DNA of 47,854 bases from Fervidicoccus sp. (GTDB lineage: Archaea; Thermoproteota; Thermoprotei_A; Sulfolobales; Fervidicoccaceae), in the NCBI GenBank assembly GCA_002899805.1, contig POCB01000097.1, forward strand, positions 1 to 47,854. The letters are read 5' to 3'. Every line of letters begins with the position of its first letter. Position 1 is the stretch's first letter. The notes beneath the pieces are model-generated. The model saw only the letters and a program-made list of their open reading frames with translations, made no database searches and was not told the origin of the DNA. Of this stretch, positions 16,036-25,331 are shown piece after piece. The translations under genes were made by a program, and so were the position numbers.

Positions 16036-17064
16036 ATGAGAATCTGGATGGATGCTCTAACGCCTAAACAGCTCTTGTTATTCAGCAAGCTTTCTTTAAT
16101 ACTGGAGAGAGAGCTAAGAGCTGAAATACTATTAACATCGAGAGAGACTGCCGAAATTAAAAAGATGAACTATCTTCTCGGAGGTAAAGCTAAGCTAATA
16201 GGTCTTCATGGAAGAACTAAAGATGAAAAACTGAGATATGATATAGCTAGAATGGCTGAGCTCTTGGATTTGGTAAAAAACTTTTCTCCCGATATGTTAG
16301 TATCGTATCCCAGCCCTTCAGCAGTGAGAATAGCATTCGGCTTAGGCATAAAAACCATTACATATAGCGATACTCCACATGCTTTTCATGCTCATATGCT
16401 AACTGTTCCCCTTTCTGATTACCTGATTTTCTCTTCGTTTATATGCAAGGAGAAATTTCTCAGATATATCCCAAGTTCGGGGAAAACAAGAACGGTGAAG
16501 TATAGAGGGGTAGATGAATTAGCTTGGGTTACCGATTTTTCTCCAAACCCAAAGACACTGTCTGATTTCGGTCTAAAACCCTATGATTATTTTCTTGTTA
16601 GACCGCCGGAGATTTTTGCCTCATATTATCGATGGAGCAAGGATAGTTTTTCAGAATTATTGAAAAATTTGGCAGAGATTTCAAATGTAGCTCTCATTCC
16701 TAGGTACGAGGACGATATTTACAGATATAGTGGAAAAAACATAATTGTCATAGATGGACCTGTTTTTGGTTTGGATCTAGAATATTTCAGCATAGCCACT
16801 GTAAGCGGAGGAGGGACAATGTCGAGAGAAGCATCACTGTTAGGAGTACCATCTATAACCCTTTTTCCCCTTAAAATAGATGTTGATTCGGGACTACGGG
16901 AAATGGGTTTTCCAATATTTAGGGCGAGCTCTCCAGACGAAACATTGAAAATAATAGAGCGTGTCATTGTTGGAGAGATGCGAAGAGGAGATTTTAATGA
17001 TTTGATTAAGAAGCTTGAACATCCGGTAGAACCTTTGAAAAAAATACTAAGAGGTGAAATCTGA
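16036..17064 (+). CDS. DUF354 family protein, glycosyltransferase/epimerase-like fold
   Basis: A 342-residue archaeal protein of the DUF354 family, which resembles UDP-N-acetylglucosamine 2-epimerases and GT-B glycosyltransferases. Recognisable parts are the N-terminal IWMDALTPKQ, the central SYPSPSAVRIAFGLGIKTITYSD, and the nucleotide-binding-like SGGGTMSREASLLGVPSI. The substrate is unknown; sugar nucleotides for surface polymers or glycans are the usual guess. GGAGAT precedes the ATG. The gene directly downstream begins immediately after its stop codon. Confidence 0.82.
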   Translation: MRIWMDALTPKQLLLFSKLSLILERELRAEILLTSRETAEIKKMNYLLGGKAKLIGLHGRTKDEKLRYDIARMAELLDLVKNFSPDMLVSYPSPSAVRIAFGLGIKTITYSDTPHAFHAHMLTVPLSDYLIFSSFICKEKFLRYIPSSGKTRTVKYRGVDELAWVTDFSPNPKTLSDFGLKPYDYFLVRPPEIFASYYRWSKDSFSELLKNLAEISNVALIPRYEDDIYRYSGKNIIVIDGPVFGLDLEYFSIATVSGGGTMSREASLLGVPSITLFPLKIDVDSGLREMGFPIFRASSPDETLKIIERVIVGEMRRGDFNDLIKKLEHPVEPLKKILRGEI

Positions 17065-17904
17065 GTGAGGTTTGCTTTTACAATATGGCCTAAATCAAAA
17101 ATCACAGAGAAAGATGTACATTATGCTTCAAGTATTGGTTTTGAGTCGGTTGAAATCAGTTTAGAGTATCCTTGGCCCTATTGGGAATTTCAATGGTTCG
17201 AGGATTTAATGAAACTTATAAAAGAACAGGGATTAAAGCTCGGTGCGCATCTACCATGGAGAGATCTTGCCATAGCTTCTCCATATCCGGAAATCAGAAA
17301 AGGTTCAATCGACTATCTAACAAAGCTTTCCGAATTGATGAAGAAGTGGGAGTTTCAGTACGCTGTTTCTCATTTTTCAACCAGAGAGAAAGTTAAATTT
17401 ACTAATAGAGAATATCTTAATGAAATTTTCATGGATGTGAAGAGACTGGTTTCATCATATAAAGACGCGGGAATAATATTCGCTCTAGAAAATTCTCCAT
17501 ATGGACCTCTGGCCTTTAAAGATAACTTGATGTTGCTGGCAAATGAAGTCGATAGCCAGGTTTGTCTGGATTATGGACACATAACAGCTAAGTTGTTACA
17601 AGAAGAAAAATTATCATTTTTGGAAGATATGCTACTTGATTGGACAAACTCTTTTCATAATATTGTAAGCGTCGTTCATATACATGGCGCTAGTAAGATA
17701 AATGGGCAAGTTGTTGAACATATGAAGATTGAGGGTTACGAAACCTCCTTCGCGAAGGTTCTCAAAGTTTTGGAAAACGCAGGGAAAAATCCATTTGTAA
17801 CCCTCGAAGTTTTTTTCAAAGATGAGCAGTTTAGAGATGCCGATATAGAGACATTAGCAAACCAGCTAGAACTTCTTAAACAAGCAAAAATGCCATTGTT
17901 TTAA
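17065..17904 (+). CDS. Sugar-phosphate isomerase/epimerase-like TIM-barrel protein
   Basis: A 279-residue member of the xylose-isomerase-like TIM-barrel superfamily (AP endonuclease family 2). Likely metal-binding positions lie at barrel strand ends: the E in FALENSPYG, the D and H in CLDYGHI, the H in VHIHGAS and the E in TLEVFF. Specific substrates in this superfamily cannot be predicted from sequence. The GTG start abuts the TGA of the DUF354 gene, so the two are co-translated and probably serve one sugar-related pathway. DNA repair activity (endonuclease IV type) is a less likely alternative, because the usual extra zinc ligands are not evident. Confidence 0.75.
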   Translation: MRFAFTIWPKSKITEKDVHYASSIGFESVEISLEYPWPYWEFQWFEDLMKLIKEQGLKLGAHLPWRDLAIASPYPEIRKGSIDYLTKLSELMKKWEFQYAVSHFSTREKVKFTNREYLNEIFMDVKRLVSSYKDAGIIFALENSPYGPLAFKDNLMLLANEVDSQVCLDYGHITAKLLQEEKLSFLEDMLLDWTNSFHNIVSVVHIHGASKINGQVVEHMKIEGYETSFAKVLKVLENAGKNPFVTLEVFFKDEQFRDADIETLANQLELLKQAKMPLF

Positions 17905-18091
17905 CACTGCCCTTTCCTCTCGACATTCCAACACCTCGGTGCGTAAAATTCATTTTATTCAAACGTAGATTGTTAAGTATGCTCATATTAAGAGTACAAT
18001 ATTCATTAAATCTCTTATCAAATATTCTAGATATGAAAATGTTTAGAGTTTCGTAAATAGAGCTTTTGATAGATGACGAGGTTGAGAAGTA

Positions 18092-18706
18092 ATGAAATTG
18101 ATAATGGGCATGGATGAAGCTGGCAGAGGTAGCCTGATTGGACCGATGGTAGTTGCTGCTGTCATTATAAACGAAAGAGTTGAGGAAGAACTCAAGAAAA
18201 TGGGAGTTACTGATAGTAAAAAACTGAGTAGAAAGAAAAGAGAACAGCTTTATGAAGTTATCATAAATCTTGCTGATTGGCATGACGTAGTTCTAGTGCA
18301 ACCTGAACAGATAGACAGTAATAACCTGAACATGCTTACAATTGAAGCTTTTAGGCAACTAGCATGCTCCGCACTCCTAAAAGGTTACATTCCCGATGCA
18401 GCTATAGCAGATGCTGTAGGTAGAATTGAACTTGAATTCTATGCATGTGTTCAAATTAAAGTAAGAATGGAAAAAAAGGCTGATTCTAAGTACACAGCCG
18501 TTGGAGCAGCTAGCATTGTAGCAAAAGTAATTAGAGATAGAGAGATAGAGAAAATTAGAAATGTTTATGGACTAGAAGGATCTGGATATCCAGGCGACAA
18601 ACGAACTGTCGCGTGGATCCTCAAGAACTCCAAGGCTCTTCCTCCGTTTCTTGTGAGACACAAGTGGAAGTCGAAAGCCAACCCATATTTTGAAAAAGGA
18701 GGTTGA
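18092..18706 (+). CDS. rnhB: Ribonuclease HII
   Basis: Removes ribonucleotides embedded in DNA and RNA of RNA/DNA hybrids. The 204 residues include the active-site D8-E9 of GMDEAGRGSLIGPM, the conserved VTDSKKLS, the third acidic residue in AIADAVG, and the SKYTAVGAASIVAKVIRDREI segment. The C-terminus ends with GYPGDKRT and HKWKSKANP. GAGGTTGAG precedes the ATG. It overlaps no neighbour, but the downstream GTPase gene begins 5 bases after its stop and uses the GGAGG at its 3' end. Confidence 0.97.
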   Translation: MKLIMGMDEAGRGSLIGPMVVAAVIINERVEEELKKMGVTDSKKLSRKKREQLYEVIINLADWHDVVLVQPEQIDSNNLNMLTIEAFRQLACSALLKGYIPDAAIADAVGRIELEFYACVQIKVRMEKKADSKYTAVGAASIVAKVIRDREIEKIRNVYGLEGSGYPGDKRTVAWILKNSKALPPFLVRHKWKSKANPYFEKGG

Positions 18707-18710
18707 TATT

Positions 18711-19880
18711 ATGCCCACAAACCTCCCTCCAGAGGCGAAAGCAAAATGGTTGAAGTTTACAGAAGCTAGGACATTAGAAGAAAAAATAGCAGCTCTTGAA
18801 GAATTCATTTCCTCTGTTCCTAAGCACAAAGGCACTGAAAATTTAATGTATTGGGCGACTAGGAGGCTAAGTCAACTAAAAGAAGAGCTAGAAGAACAGA
18901 AGAAGAAAAAAGGAGGGGGGTCTGGCCCAAAGTTCTATATCGAAAAGTCAGGAGCTGCACAGGTTGTTTTAATAGGTCCACCTCTTTCCGGAAAAACCAT
19001 GATTTTCTCAAAGCTCATCGGTATCCCTTATGAGGGCATTGGTATACCCTATTCAACTAGGCTCCCTAAACCAGGTATGTTAAAATTTGAAGATATTTAC
19101 TTCCAGCTCATAGATACTCCCAGCATACCATTCGGAAGCAACGAAAGAATTTCCTGGTATAATAGGACCATAGGATTAGCAAGGAATTCAGATATGGTAC
19201 TCATTGTACTAGATTCAATTTCCTCACCGGAAGGCTTAGCAAAGATAATTATAAAAGAATTCGAGGAAAATGGAATTTTTCTTAGAAAACCAAGAGGTAA
19301 AGTTGAACTCCTCAGAGAAAGCAGAGGAGGAATAAACGTTGTGGTTAATGGAAAAATAATTGATGGGAGTATCGAAGATGTTAAGAAAATGCTCAAAGAG
19401 TATCGAATCGAACATGCAATTGTGAAAATATGGGGCGAAGTTTCTATTGACGATATAGAATCCCAATTGCTAGGGAATAGGATTTATAGACCCGCAATCT
19501 TCCTCGTTAATAAAATCGATTTAGCGGATGTTAAGAAGCTCCGAGATAAAATGGCTGAGATAGAAAAAATTTCTCCAGTTCTATATGTTTCAGCCAAAAC
19601 AAGTGAGGGGCTAAACGATATAGGGAGAAAAATCTTCGAGTCTCTTGAGATAATAAGAGTTTACACCAAGCAACCTAATAGTGATGTTGCCGAGCGACCT
19701 TTGATCCTGAAGAAAGGAGCAACAGTAAAAGATGTTGCTGAGGCTGTTCATTCAAAGATGTTAAGGGGGTTCAGATATGCAAAAATATATGGAAAAAGTG
19801 TCAACTATCCAGGAGAAAAAGTTGGTCTTGACCACAAATTAGAGGATGGTGACGTGGTGGAAATATACTCAAAGGGATAG
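18711..19880 (+). CDS. DRG/OBG-type GTPase with C-terminal TGS domain, divergent G motifs
   Basis: A 389-residue protein organised as an N-terminal helical region (1-70, charged and lysine-rich at the end), a GTPase domain and a C-terminal TGS domain (about 320-389). This is the arrangement of the Drg family, which acts in translation. The P-loop is GPPLSGKT (89-96) instead of the usual Drg form GFPSVGKS, and the G3 motif reads DTPSIP rather than DLPGI. NKID and SAK motifs are normal. The start at 18711 is chosen because GGAGG lies 8 bases before it. It follows rnhB closely. Ribosome or tRNA binding through TGS is an inference from the family. Confidence 0.82.
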   Translation: MPTNLPPEAKAKWLKFTEARTLEEKIAALEEFISSVPKHKGTENLMYWATRRLSQLKEELEEQKKKKGGGSGPKFYIEKSGAAQVVLIGPPLSGKTMIFSKLIGIPYEGIGIPYSTRLPKPGMLKFEDIYFQLIDTPSIPFGSNERISWYNRTIGLARNSDMVLIVLDSISSPEGLAKIIIKEFEENGIFLRKPRGKVELLRESRGGINVVVNGKIIDGSIEDVKKMLKEYRIEHAIVKIWGEVSIDDIESQLLGNRIYRPAIFLVNKIDLADVKKLRDKMAEIEKISPVLYVSAKTSEGLNDIGRKIFESLEIIRVYTKQPNSDVAERPLILKKGATVKDVAEAVHSKMLRGFRYAKIYGKSVNYPGEKVGLDHKLEDGDVVEIYSKG

Positions 19881-19890
19881 AAAACAAAGT

Positions 19891-20286
19891 TTATTCTTCA
19901 GATAAATTGTGAGGGAGACCTTTCTTGACTATTTTTTCTGGAAGTTTGTCTGCAAATTTCTTCAGAAACTCCAGTTCCCTTTTCTTCTCATCTTTTCTTA
20001 TATAGTCTGGAAGCATGTGGGGAATACCGTTGATCACCGGATACCATCTTCCACAATTCTTACAATATAATACCGCTGTTTTGATTTCATATTTGAAGCA
20101 TTCCTCGCAGGGTGGTTTTTCCTCCATTTCCTTCAAGTATTTTTGTGTGTAAGAACAATAGATTTCACATAATGGTGGCTGAGATGGTAGCTCCCTATCT
20201 CTTTGTTCTTTTTCGATTATTATGAGTTCTAGTGGAAAACTCTTGCACATCGGGCACGCTAGTACGTCCATTAGCCTGTATTTCAT
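19891..20286 (-). CDS. Trm112-like zinc-ribbon protein
   Basis: A 131-residue protein with three CxxC pairs (CPMC near residue 11, CEEC and CKNC) and the Trm112 signature GRWYPVINGIPHMLPDYIR. Trm112 is the activating partner of several methyltransferases that modify tRNA, rRNA and release factor. This archaeal form is longer than usual because about 45 residues separate the first CxxC from the rest. It is convergent with the GTPase gene (10 bases apart) and starts 3 bases after the stop of the phosphohexomutase gene. Confidence 0.82.
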   Translation of the reverse strand: MKYRLMDVLACPMCKSFPLELIIIEKEQRDRELPSQPPLCEIYCSYTQKYLKEMEEKPPCEECFKYEIKTAVLYCKNCGRWYPVINGIPHMLPDYIRKDEKKRELEFLKKFADKLPEKIVKKGLPHNLSEE

Positions 20287-20289
20287 ATT

Positions 20290-21657
20290 TCATTCGACCT
20301 GGAGTATTCTTTCAATATCCTTCAAAATATCCTTTTCCTTTCCTTCTTTCTTAGATTCTATCATAACCCTTATCACTGGTTCAGTTCCACTCATTCTAAC
20401 AAGAAACCAGGCATCTTCAAGGATAACTTTTACTCCATCAATATCGATAATTCTATATTTTGAATATTGGTTCTTTATCCTCTCATATATTTTGAAGCCC
20501 TCTTCCCTACTTTTCAATGGATATTTTGTTTTTATAGACCAAGTCTTTGGATATATAGAGAAAAGGTCAGACGCCCTTCTATTTTCTCTTGCCATAAGTT
20601 CCATCATGAGGGCTGTAGCCATTCCAGCGTCACGTACAAATTGATGTGGAGGATACATTATTCCTCCATTTTCTTCGAACCCTAGCAAGCCTCCCTCTTG
20701 TTTCAACCTTCGAGCAATGTCAACGCTGCCAACTTTCATCCAAACAACGTCTATCCCTTTTTCTTTCAAAATATCTTCTATAAAAGAGCTGCTGCTTATT
20801 CCTGTGAATATTCTTGACGGAAGTTCTTGGTGTATTTCCTTCAAAAAGGGGGAAAGTACTAGAGCAGTTCTATCCCCCCAATAGACCTTTCCAGTCTCAT
20901 CGAGGAAAATGGATCTATCTGCATCACCATCAACAGCAACGCCAAAGTCTGCTCCACTTTCTCTAACAATTAAAGATGTAAGTTTGAGACTCTCCGGTGT
21001 AGGTTCAGGATCTCTCCCTGGAAATGAATAATCAAGATGCGAATTCAAACTTATAACTTTCCCCCCTAACTTTCTTATTATTCCAGGAATAGCAAGAGAA
21101 CCCACGCTGTTGGCTGCATCCAACAGGACCTTCATTTCTTTTTTTCTTATTATTTCATCATCGACTTGAGAAACTACTCCGTTAATGTATCTTTCAATGA
21201 CGCCTGGATAATATTCAACTTCGTGGTTTCCTATAATTTGTCGACTTCGGAATTCATCTTTCAAAGAGAAGAAAATTTCTTCTATTTCTTCCTCCTTTTT
21301 CCTAGAAATCTCAATACCGTCAGAATCTATGACTTTTATTCCATTGTAGTTCGGTGGATTGTGGGATGCTGTAATCATTATACCTCCATCGAAAAGGCCA
21401 TCTGACTTCACTGAAAATTGAAGTGATGGAGTTGTAACTAGACCCGCGTTATAGGCCCGGCATCCTCCAGAGAGAAGCCCAGATATGATGCCGTGAAAGA
21501 TCAATTCTCCGCCCAATCTCACATCTTTTCCAATTAGAAAAACAGAGTCTCGTCCGAAAGATTCACAAATAGAGTGAGAAAGTGAAGTGAAGAAATTGGG
21601 CGATAATCCTGAAGTGATATCTAATCTTATACCGTCTGTACCAAACAGTTTACCCAT
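20290..21657 (-). CDS. Phosphomannomutase/phosphoglucosamine mutase family enzyme
   Basis: Interconverts hexose or hexosamine 6- and 1-phosphates. All motifs of the alpha-D-phosphohexomutase family are present over 455 residues: the N-terminal LFGTDGIR, catalytic S98 in TASHNPP, metal loop DGDADR (243-248), sugar loop EENGG and phosphate loop RMSGTEP. The motif set fits archaeal GlmM/ManB-type enzymes, and specificity cannot be read. Its product could feed the sugar-1-phosphate nucleotidyltransferase/acetyltransferase at 44.2-45.5 kb. It diverges from the hexulose-phosphate synthase gene. Confidence 0.95.
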   Translation of the reverse strand: MGKLFGTDGIRLDITSGLSPNFFTSLSHSICESFGRDSVFLIGKDVRLGGELIFHGIISGLLSGGCRAYNAGLVTTPSLQFSVKSDGLFDGGIMITASHNPPNYNGIKVIDSDGIEISRKKEEEIEEIFFSLKDEFRSRQIIGNHEVEYYPGVIERYINGVVSQVDDEIIRKKEMKVLLDAANSVGSLAIPGIIRKLGGKVISLNSHLDYSFPGRDPEPTPESLKLTSLIVRESGADFGVAVDGDADRSIFLDETGKVYWGDRTALVLSPFLKEIHQELPSRIFTGISSSSFIEDILKEKGIDVVWMKVGSVDIARRLKQEGGLLGFEENGGIMYPPHQFVRDAGMATALMMELMARENRRASDLFSIYPKTWSIKTKYPLKSREEGFKIYERIKNQYSKYRIIDIDGVKVILEDAWFLVRMSGTEPVIRVMIESKKEGKEKDILKDIERILQVE

Positions 21658-21725
21658 ATGAAACCCTCATCAAATTTTTCTCAGAACAAGTTTTTAATCT
21701 TGATAGAGCAGAAGTTTTTCTGGAG

Positions 21726-22409
21726 ATGATAGCTTTGGATTTGATTCTACGCGACCCTCCTTATTTGCAGGTCGCAATCGATGTAATAGACTTAAGTAAG
21801 GCTGTAAAGATCGCTAACGCTGTAGCAATAAGCGAAAAGGTCATAATCGAAGCAGGAACTCCCCTTATAAAATCGGTCGGAATAGATTCTGTAAGGATTT
21901 TTTCTCAGATGTTCCCCAACAATATAATATTCGCAGACATGAAAACTATGGATGTTGGAGCTCTTGAAGTTGAAATGGCGTTGTCAGCCGGAGCGAAAAT
22001 CGTCTCTGTTCTGGGTGCTGCCGATGAGCAGACTATAATTGAATCTTCTAAAAAAGCGAAAGAGCTTGGAGGAGAAGTACAAGTAGACATGATCTCAGTT
22101 TTAGATCCACTGAACAGAGCTAAAAAAGTCAGGGAATTGGGGGTAAATATAGTTGGACTCCACGCTGGTATAGACCAACAATTGGGAAAAAGGTTAAGGG
22201 GAGTGGACTTCATACCGCTAGTTAAAGAGCTTAAGAAAGAGATAGACGATATTAAAATCTCAGTTGCTGGTGGAATAAAGCCTGATGAGGCGAAAAAGCT
22301 TGCTGAAGCTGGAACAGATATAATTGTTGCTGGAAGTTTTATAACAAATAGCAAAGAACCGAGAGAAGCCACAAAATTATTCTTAAAGGAATTGGGAATA
22401 AACCCCTAA
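21726..22409 (+). CDS. hps: 3-hexulose-6-phosphate synthase
   Basis: Aldolase of the orotidine-phosphate decarboxylase superfamily that condenses formaldehyde with ribulose 5-phosphate. In archaea lacking the oxidative pentose phosphate route it is thought to work in reverse to supply ribulose 5-phosphate. The 227 residues include IEAGTPLIKS, the catalytic DMKTMD (D71, K73, D76) and the phosphate loop AGGIKPDEAKK with IIVAGSFI. It is not fused to the 6-phospho-3-hexuloisomerase, and that partner gene is not in the window. GGAG is only one base from the ATG, so initiation may be nearly leaderless, from a TTTTTAATC TATA box about 30 bases upstream. Confidence 0.92.
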   Translation: MIALDLILRDPPYLQVAIDVIDLSKAVKIANAVAISEKVIIEAGTPLIKSVGIDSVRIFSQMFPNNIIFADMKTMDVGALEVEMALSAGAKIVSVLGAADEQTIIESSKKAKELGGEVQVDMISVLDPLNRAKKVRELGVNIVGLHAGIDQQLGKRLRGVDFIPLVKELKKEIDDIKISVAGGIKPDEAKKLAEAGTDIIVAGSFITNSKEPREATKLFLKELGINP

Positions 22410-22766
22410 ATTATTCTTTCCTTTCTGTGGGTTACTGAAAAACGAGTGTTGGGCATTTCTGACCTCTTCCCCGCTCCAAATGAATATAACTTCTCTAGAG
22501 AGGAACATGGGTTCTCAGCATCTAATCGGCATATATGTCTCATTTTCTGAGCAGTGGAAGTAGTTAAGGACCTCCTTATACGGATAAGCCCTCTTTCTGC
22601 TTTTTCAGAGCGCCAGCGTAATCCTTATTGTTCCATGAATCCACTTCGAGCTTCTGAACTTTCTACATCTGCTCTCTTTCCGCTCTGATCTAAATTCTTG
22701 CCATGTCTTCATCCCAATATTAAAAGGCTGAGATTTTAGAAATAATGTTGAGCTTTTAATTTTAGT
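22410..22766. other. Intergenic region with a probable decayed insertion-element end (site B)
   Basis: No intact gene. CTGACCTCTTCCCCGCTCC (22459-22477) matches site D at 41498-41516 in 16 of 19 bases and resembles the motif preceding the terminal hairpin of archaeal IS200/IS605 elements. On the minus strand two short frames look protein-like: KVQKLEVDSWNNKDYAGAL (ending at 22576) and, in another frame, ENPCSSLEKLYSFGAGKRS ending near 22413. They are separated by shifts and stops, as expected of a relic. The parent protein is not identified. Confidence 0.3.
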
Positions 22767-24122
22767 CTAGTGGAGAAAGAGGTTCTCGTATTTCGATATA
22801 TATTCGATACTGCTACGAAGATCAATGAATTTTGTTGATGCTTCTATGATGTCTTCCTTAGTTATGTTGTTTCTACCTCTTCTAGTTGCAATTATTTTTG
22901 CGGGAACCATTAACTGAACTGCGTATCTTAAACTTCTCTGTTGCCCAATCTTCGTGAGTTCATCGAGCGCCTCTTGTGTTAGGGCAATCTCTTCCTCATC
23001 TGCCCTTATTGAGATTATTTGCCTGATTTCTTCCTCGTTATAGGGCTTCGTAGTAATAATTAAAAGTCTGTCAAGGAGGTCTAAGGGCATTCCATGTGGT
23101 GATTCTATTTCCGTCCCTCTTATTTTAGCCATACCTCTGTTAGTTGCTAATATCATTATTGGAGCCAATTCACTTTCCATTGCCATGGTAAGAAAGCTGT
23201 AGGCTTCTATATCCAACATATGGGCGTCATCTATGAATAGAACTCCAGGGATGATTTCTCCCGTTCCATCAGAAACCCACTTTTTCACTTGCTCATCAAC
23301 TGTTTTTCTAATTTCTTGGCTAATCTCACGCATTGGGGAAAAACCGAAGAGAAGCTCTAGGCCCGCTCTTCTTGAAGCGAAGTAAAAGTCCAAATCATGT
23401 AACGTAACTGTATGTATGATCTCTTTTTCTTTCTTTATCGGTCCTTCTGGCTTCTCTACTATCTTTTCTCCAGTAAGATATAACTCTTGATTATCTCCTT
23501 TGATTCTACCTTCTTTGAATACCCTCCCGGTTTGTGCATCAATCCAGATAACATCATCTCTCTTGATCCCCTGAGATATCAATTGTTCTGCTATTTCATC
23601 GCTTACTGTCAAAGTCAAGCTATCCCCTTTAGTCTCCAAAGTTATCTTTGCTTCTCTAGGAACCATGACATAAGGATTATAGGGATGTCTAACCCTTCTG
23701 ACCTTTATTTCCTTAACCACTCCTTCATAGACCATTCTTTTTTCTCTGAGTCTTACTCCTATACTTTTCCTGATAGCCTGCATGAGCATCTCAGTCTTCT
23801 TTATTTCCAGTGAATAGATTTCAGAACCTTTGAATTCAACGAATGGTGTGTCTTCTCCGAGTTCTTTTGCTATTGCCACAGCCAAAGCCGTCTTTCCAGT
23901 TCCAGTGGGTCCTACTAATAGTATTCCCCTTCCTGCCATTTTTCCTTCTTTGATCATCTGAACAACAACGCCAGCCGCTTCTCTAGCTTCTTTTTGGCCG
24001 ACTAAACCATCCGCTATAGGCTTTGCCTTTCCATCGTTATCAAGACCAAGTCCCTTTATGTGACTGTGAACTCCTATTCTTTTGAATTCTGCTTTTTTGG
24101 GGACTTCCTCAATTATTGACAA
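22767..24122 (-). CDS. TIP49/RuvB-like AAA+ ATPase
   Basis: Archaeal homologue of eukaryotic Rvb1/Rvb2 (TIP49/TIP48), AAA+ ATPases of chromatin remodelling and snoRNP assembly complexes. The 451 residues show the family start [16 protein letters not shown], Walker A GPTGTGKT (71-78), the family-specific insertion domain (about 120-240), Walker B LFIDDAH (298-301 for DDAH), sensor 1 ATNRG, and sensor 2 in RSLRYAVQL. Walker B has DDAH where DEVH is usual. The start is TTG at 24122 with GGAGGTGA 6 bases upstream. The archaeal role is unknown; a link to C/D-box RNP assembly is only an analogy. Confidence 0.93.
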   Translation of the reverse strand: MSIIEEVPKKAEFKRIGVHSHIKGLGLDNDGKAKPIADGLVGQKEAREAAGVVVQMIKEGKMAGRGILLVGPTGTGKTALAVAIAKELGEDTPFVEFKGSEIYSLEIKKTEMLMQAIRKSIGVRLREKRMVYEGVVKEIKVRRVRHPYNPYVMVPREAKITLETKGDSLTLTVSDEIAEQLISQGIKRDDVIWIDAQTGRVFKEGRIKGDNQELYLTGEKIVEKPEGPIKKEKEIIHTVTLHDLDFYFASRRAGLELLFGFSPMREISQEIRKTVDEQVKKWVSDGTGEIIPGVLFIDDAHMLDIEAYSFLTMAMESELAPIMILATNRGMAKIRGTEIESPHGMPLDLLDRLLIITTKPYNEEEIRQIISIRADEEEIALTQEALDELTKIGQQRSLRYAVQLMVPAKIIATRRGRNNITKEDIIEASTKFIDLRSSIEYISKYENLFLH

Positions 24123-24281
24123 AGATGCTCACCTCCTTTTCAAAAATATTTCACTGAACTATCCTCATAGCAGAGAACCCCCATGATCATCTTTTGAGGT
24201 TTTAGATTTCTGGGGGGCAGAGATCTTTATTAGCTATTTATTATTGATAGAATAAAAAATGTTTAATATAGATATCGATGT

Positions 24282-25331
24282 TTAACTTTCATTATTCTTT
24301 TCTTTTGGTACGGGTTGGAATTTTAATATTATTGGTTTCTCCGGTAGAATTCCTTTAGGTCTGAAAAAGAAGAAAAGAAGGAGTATGATCCCCATGATCC
24401 CTATAGATAGATAATTAACATCGAAGGGGACTGTTATGTAGAATTTTACTTGCCTTATTATCCTATCGAGCATTATATAAATAAAGCTACCTATGAGTGG
24501 TCCGTTCACATTTGCCATTCCACCGATGACAATTATTAGAGAGAGAATGAAAGTTTTGTCTGGAATAAAATCGCTGGCATTTACGCTTCCAGAGTAAATT
24601 GCGTACAAGCTGCCTGCTATACCCGCTATAGCTGAAGATATGAAAAGCGTCCTAGACCTCACATATGTGGGGTCTTTTCCAAGGGAACTGAGAGCATCTT
24701 CATTATCTCTATGTCCCCTCATGATCCTGCCAAATGGTGAGAGTACTAGGATTCTACTGATATAGTAAGAAAGGAAAGTGAAAGCAGCAATAAAGAGAAT
24801 GAGAGTAGCATCATGTATCCTCCCTATACCTACCCATGAAAAGAAATCGGGTATATGTGTCCCTACTGTGCCTCCTATCAAGGGAGGGTAGTAGCTAGCT
24901 ATTACTCTGAGCAATTCCCCAGTCACTAAAAGTGTTATAGCCAAGTAGGTTTCTTTAAGCCTAATAGCAGGAAAAGAAACAAGCAATCCCATCAAACCAG
25001 ATATTATAGCAGAGAGAGCGACCAATATAAAAACAACTCCTATTGAAATAAAAGGATGTTGAGACAGCCAAACACTTATCGTCATCGAATAGGATATATT
25101 TTGTGTAACGAAGTCAATCAGTTGAACGCCAGAAATTACTGAAAGCAGCCTCAAAGATAAAGCACCTGTTACTATAGATCCCATAGCAAAAAACATCACT
25201 TTACCAAGGTTAGGAATCCCAGCAAAGCCATAATCTAGGTTCATGCTGATACTGAGCATGGAATAAATGAGAAAGAAATTTACTATATCGAAGGTGAATC
25301 TTATCGGATCCGTTATTCCGAGAAAGTTCAT
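24282..25331 (-). CDS. Branched-chain amino acid-type ABC transporter permease (LivM-like)
   Basis: A 349-residue very hydrophobic protein of the LivM family with about eight to ten membrane segments. Family landmarks are SMNLDYGFAGIPNLGKVMFFAMGS near the N-terminus, the coupling region SPFGRIMRGHRDNEDALSSLGKD and GGMANVNGPLIGSFIY. It pairs with the LivH-like permease encoded just upstream (4-base overlap). Substrates of the family include branched-chain amino acids, amides and urea, and the substrate is not predictable here. Confidence 0.88.
   Translation of the reverse strand: MNFLGITDPIRFTFDIVNFFLIYSMLSISMNLDYGFAGIPNLGKVMFFAMGSIVTGALSLRLLSVISGVQLIDFVTQNISYSMTISVWLSQHPFISIGVVFILVALSAIISGLMGLLVSFPAIRLKETYLAITLLVTGELLRVIASYYPPLIGGTVGTHIPDFFSWVGIGRIHDATLILFIAAFTFLSYYISRILVLSPFGRIMRGHRDNEDALSSLGKDPTYVRSRTLFISSAIAGIAGSLYAIYSGSVNASDFIPDKTFILSLIIVIGGMANVNGPLIGSFIYIMLDRIIRQVKFYITVPFDVNYLSIGIMGIILLLFFFFRPKGILPEKPIILKFQPVPKEKNNES

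Noticed and set aside
17905-18091. Short minus-strand frame with GGTGTTGGAATG start before rnhB
   Set aside because: The peptide is short, without recognisable features, and runs into the 3' end of the isomerase gene. No promoter is evident.
20290-21657. Assignment of the phosphohexomutase specifically as GlmM or ManB
   Set aside because: The visible motifs are shared by both activities in archaea, so a specific symbol would be a guess.
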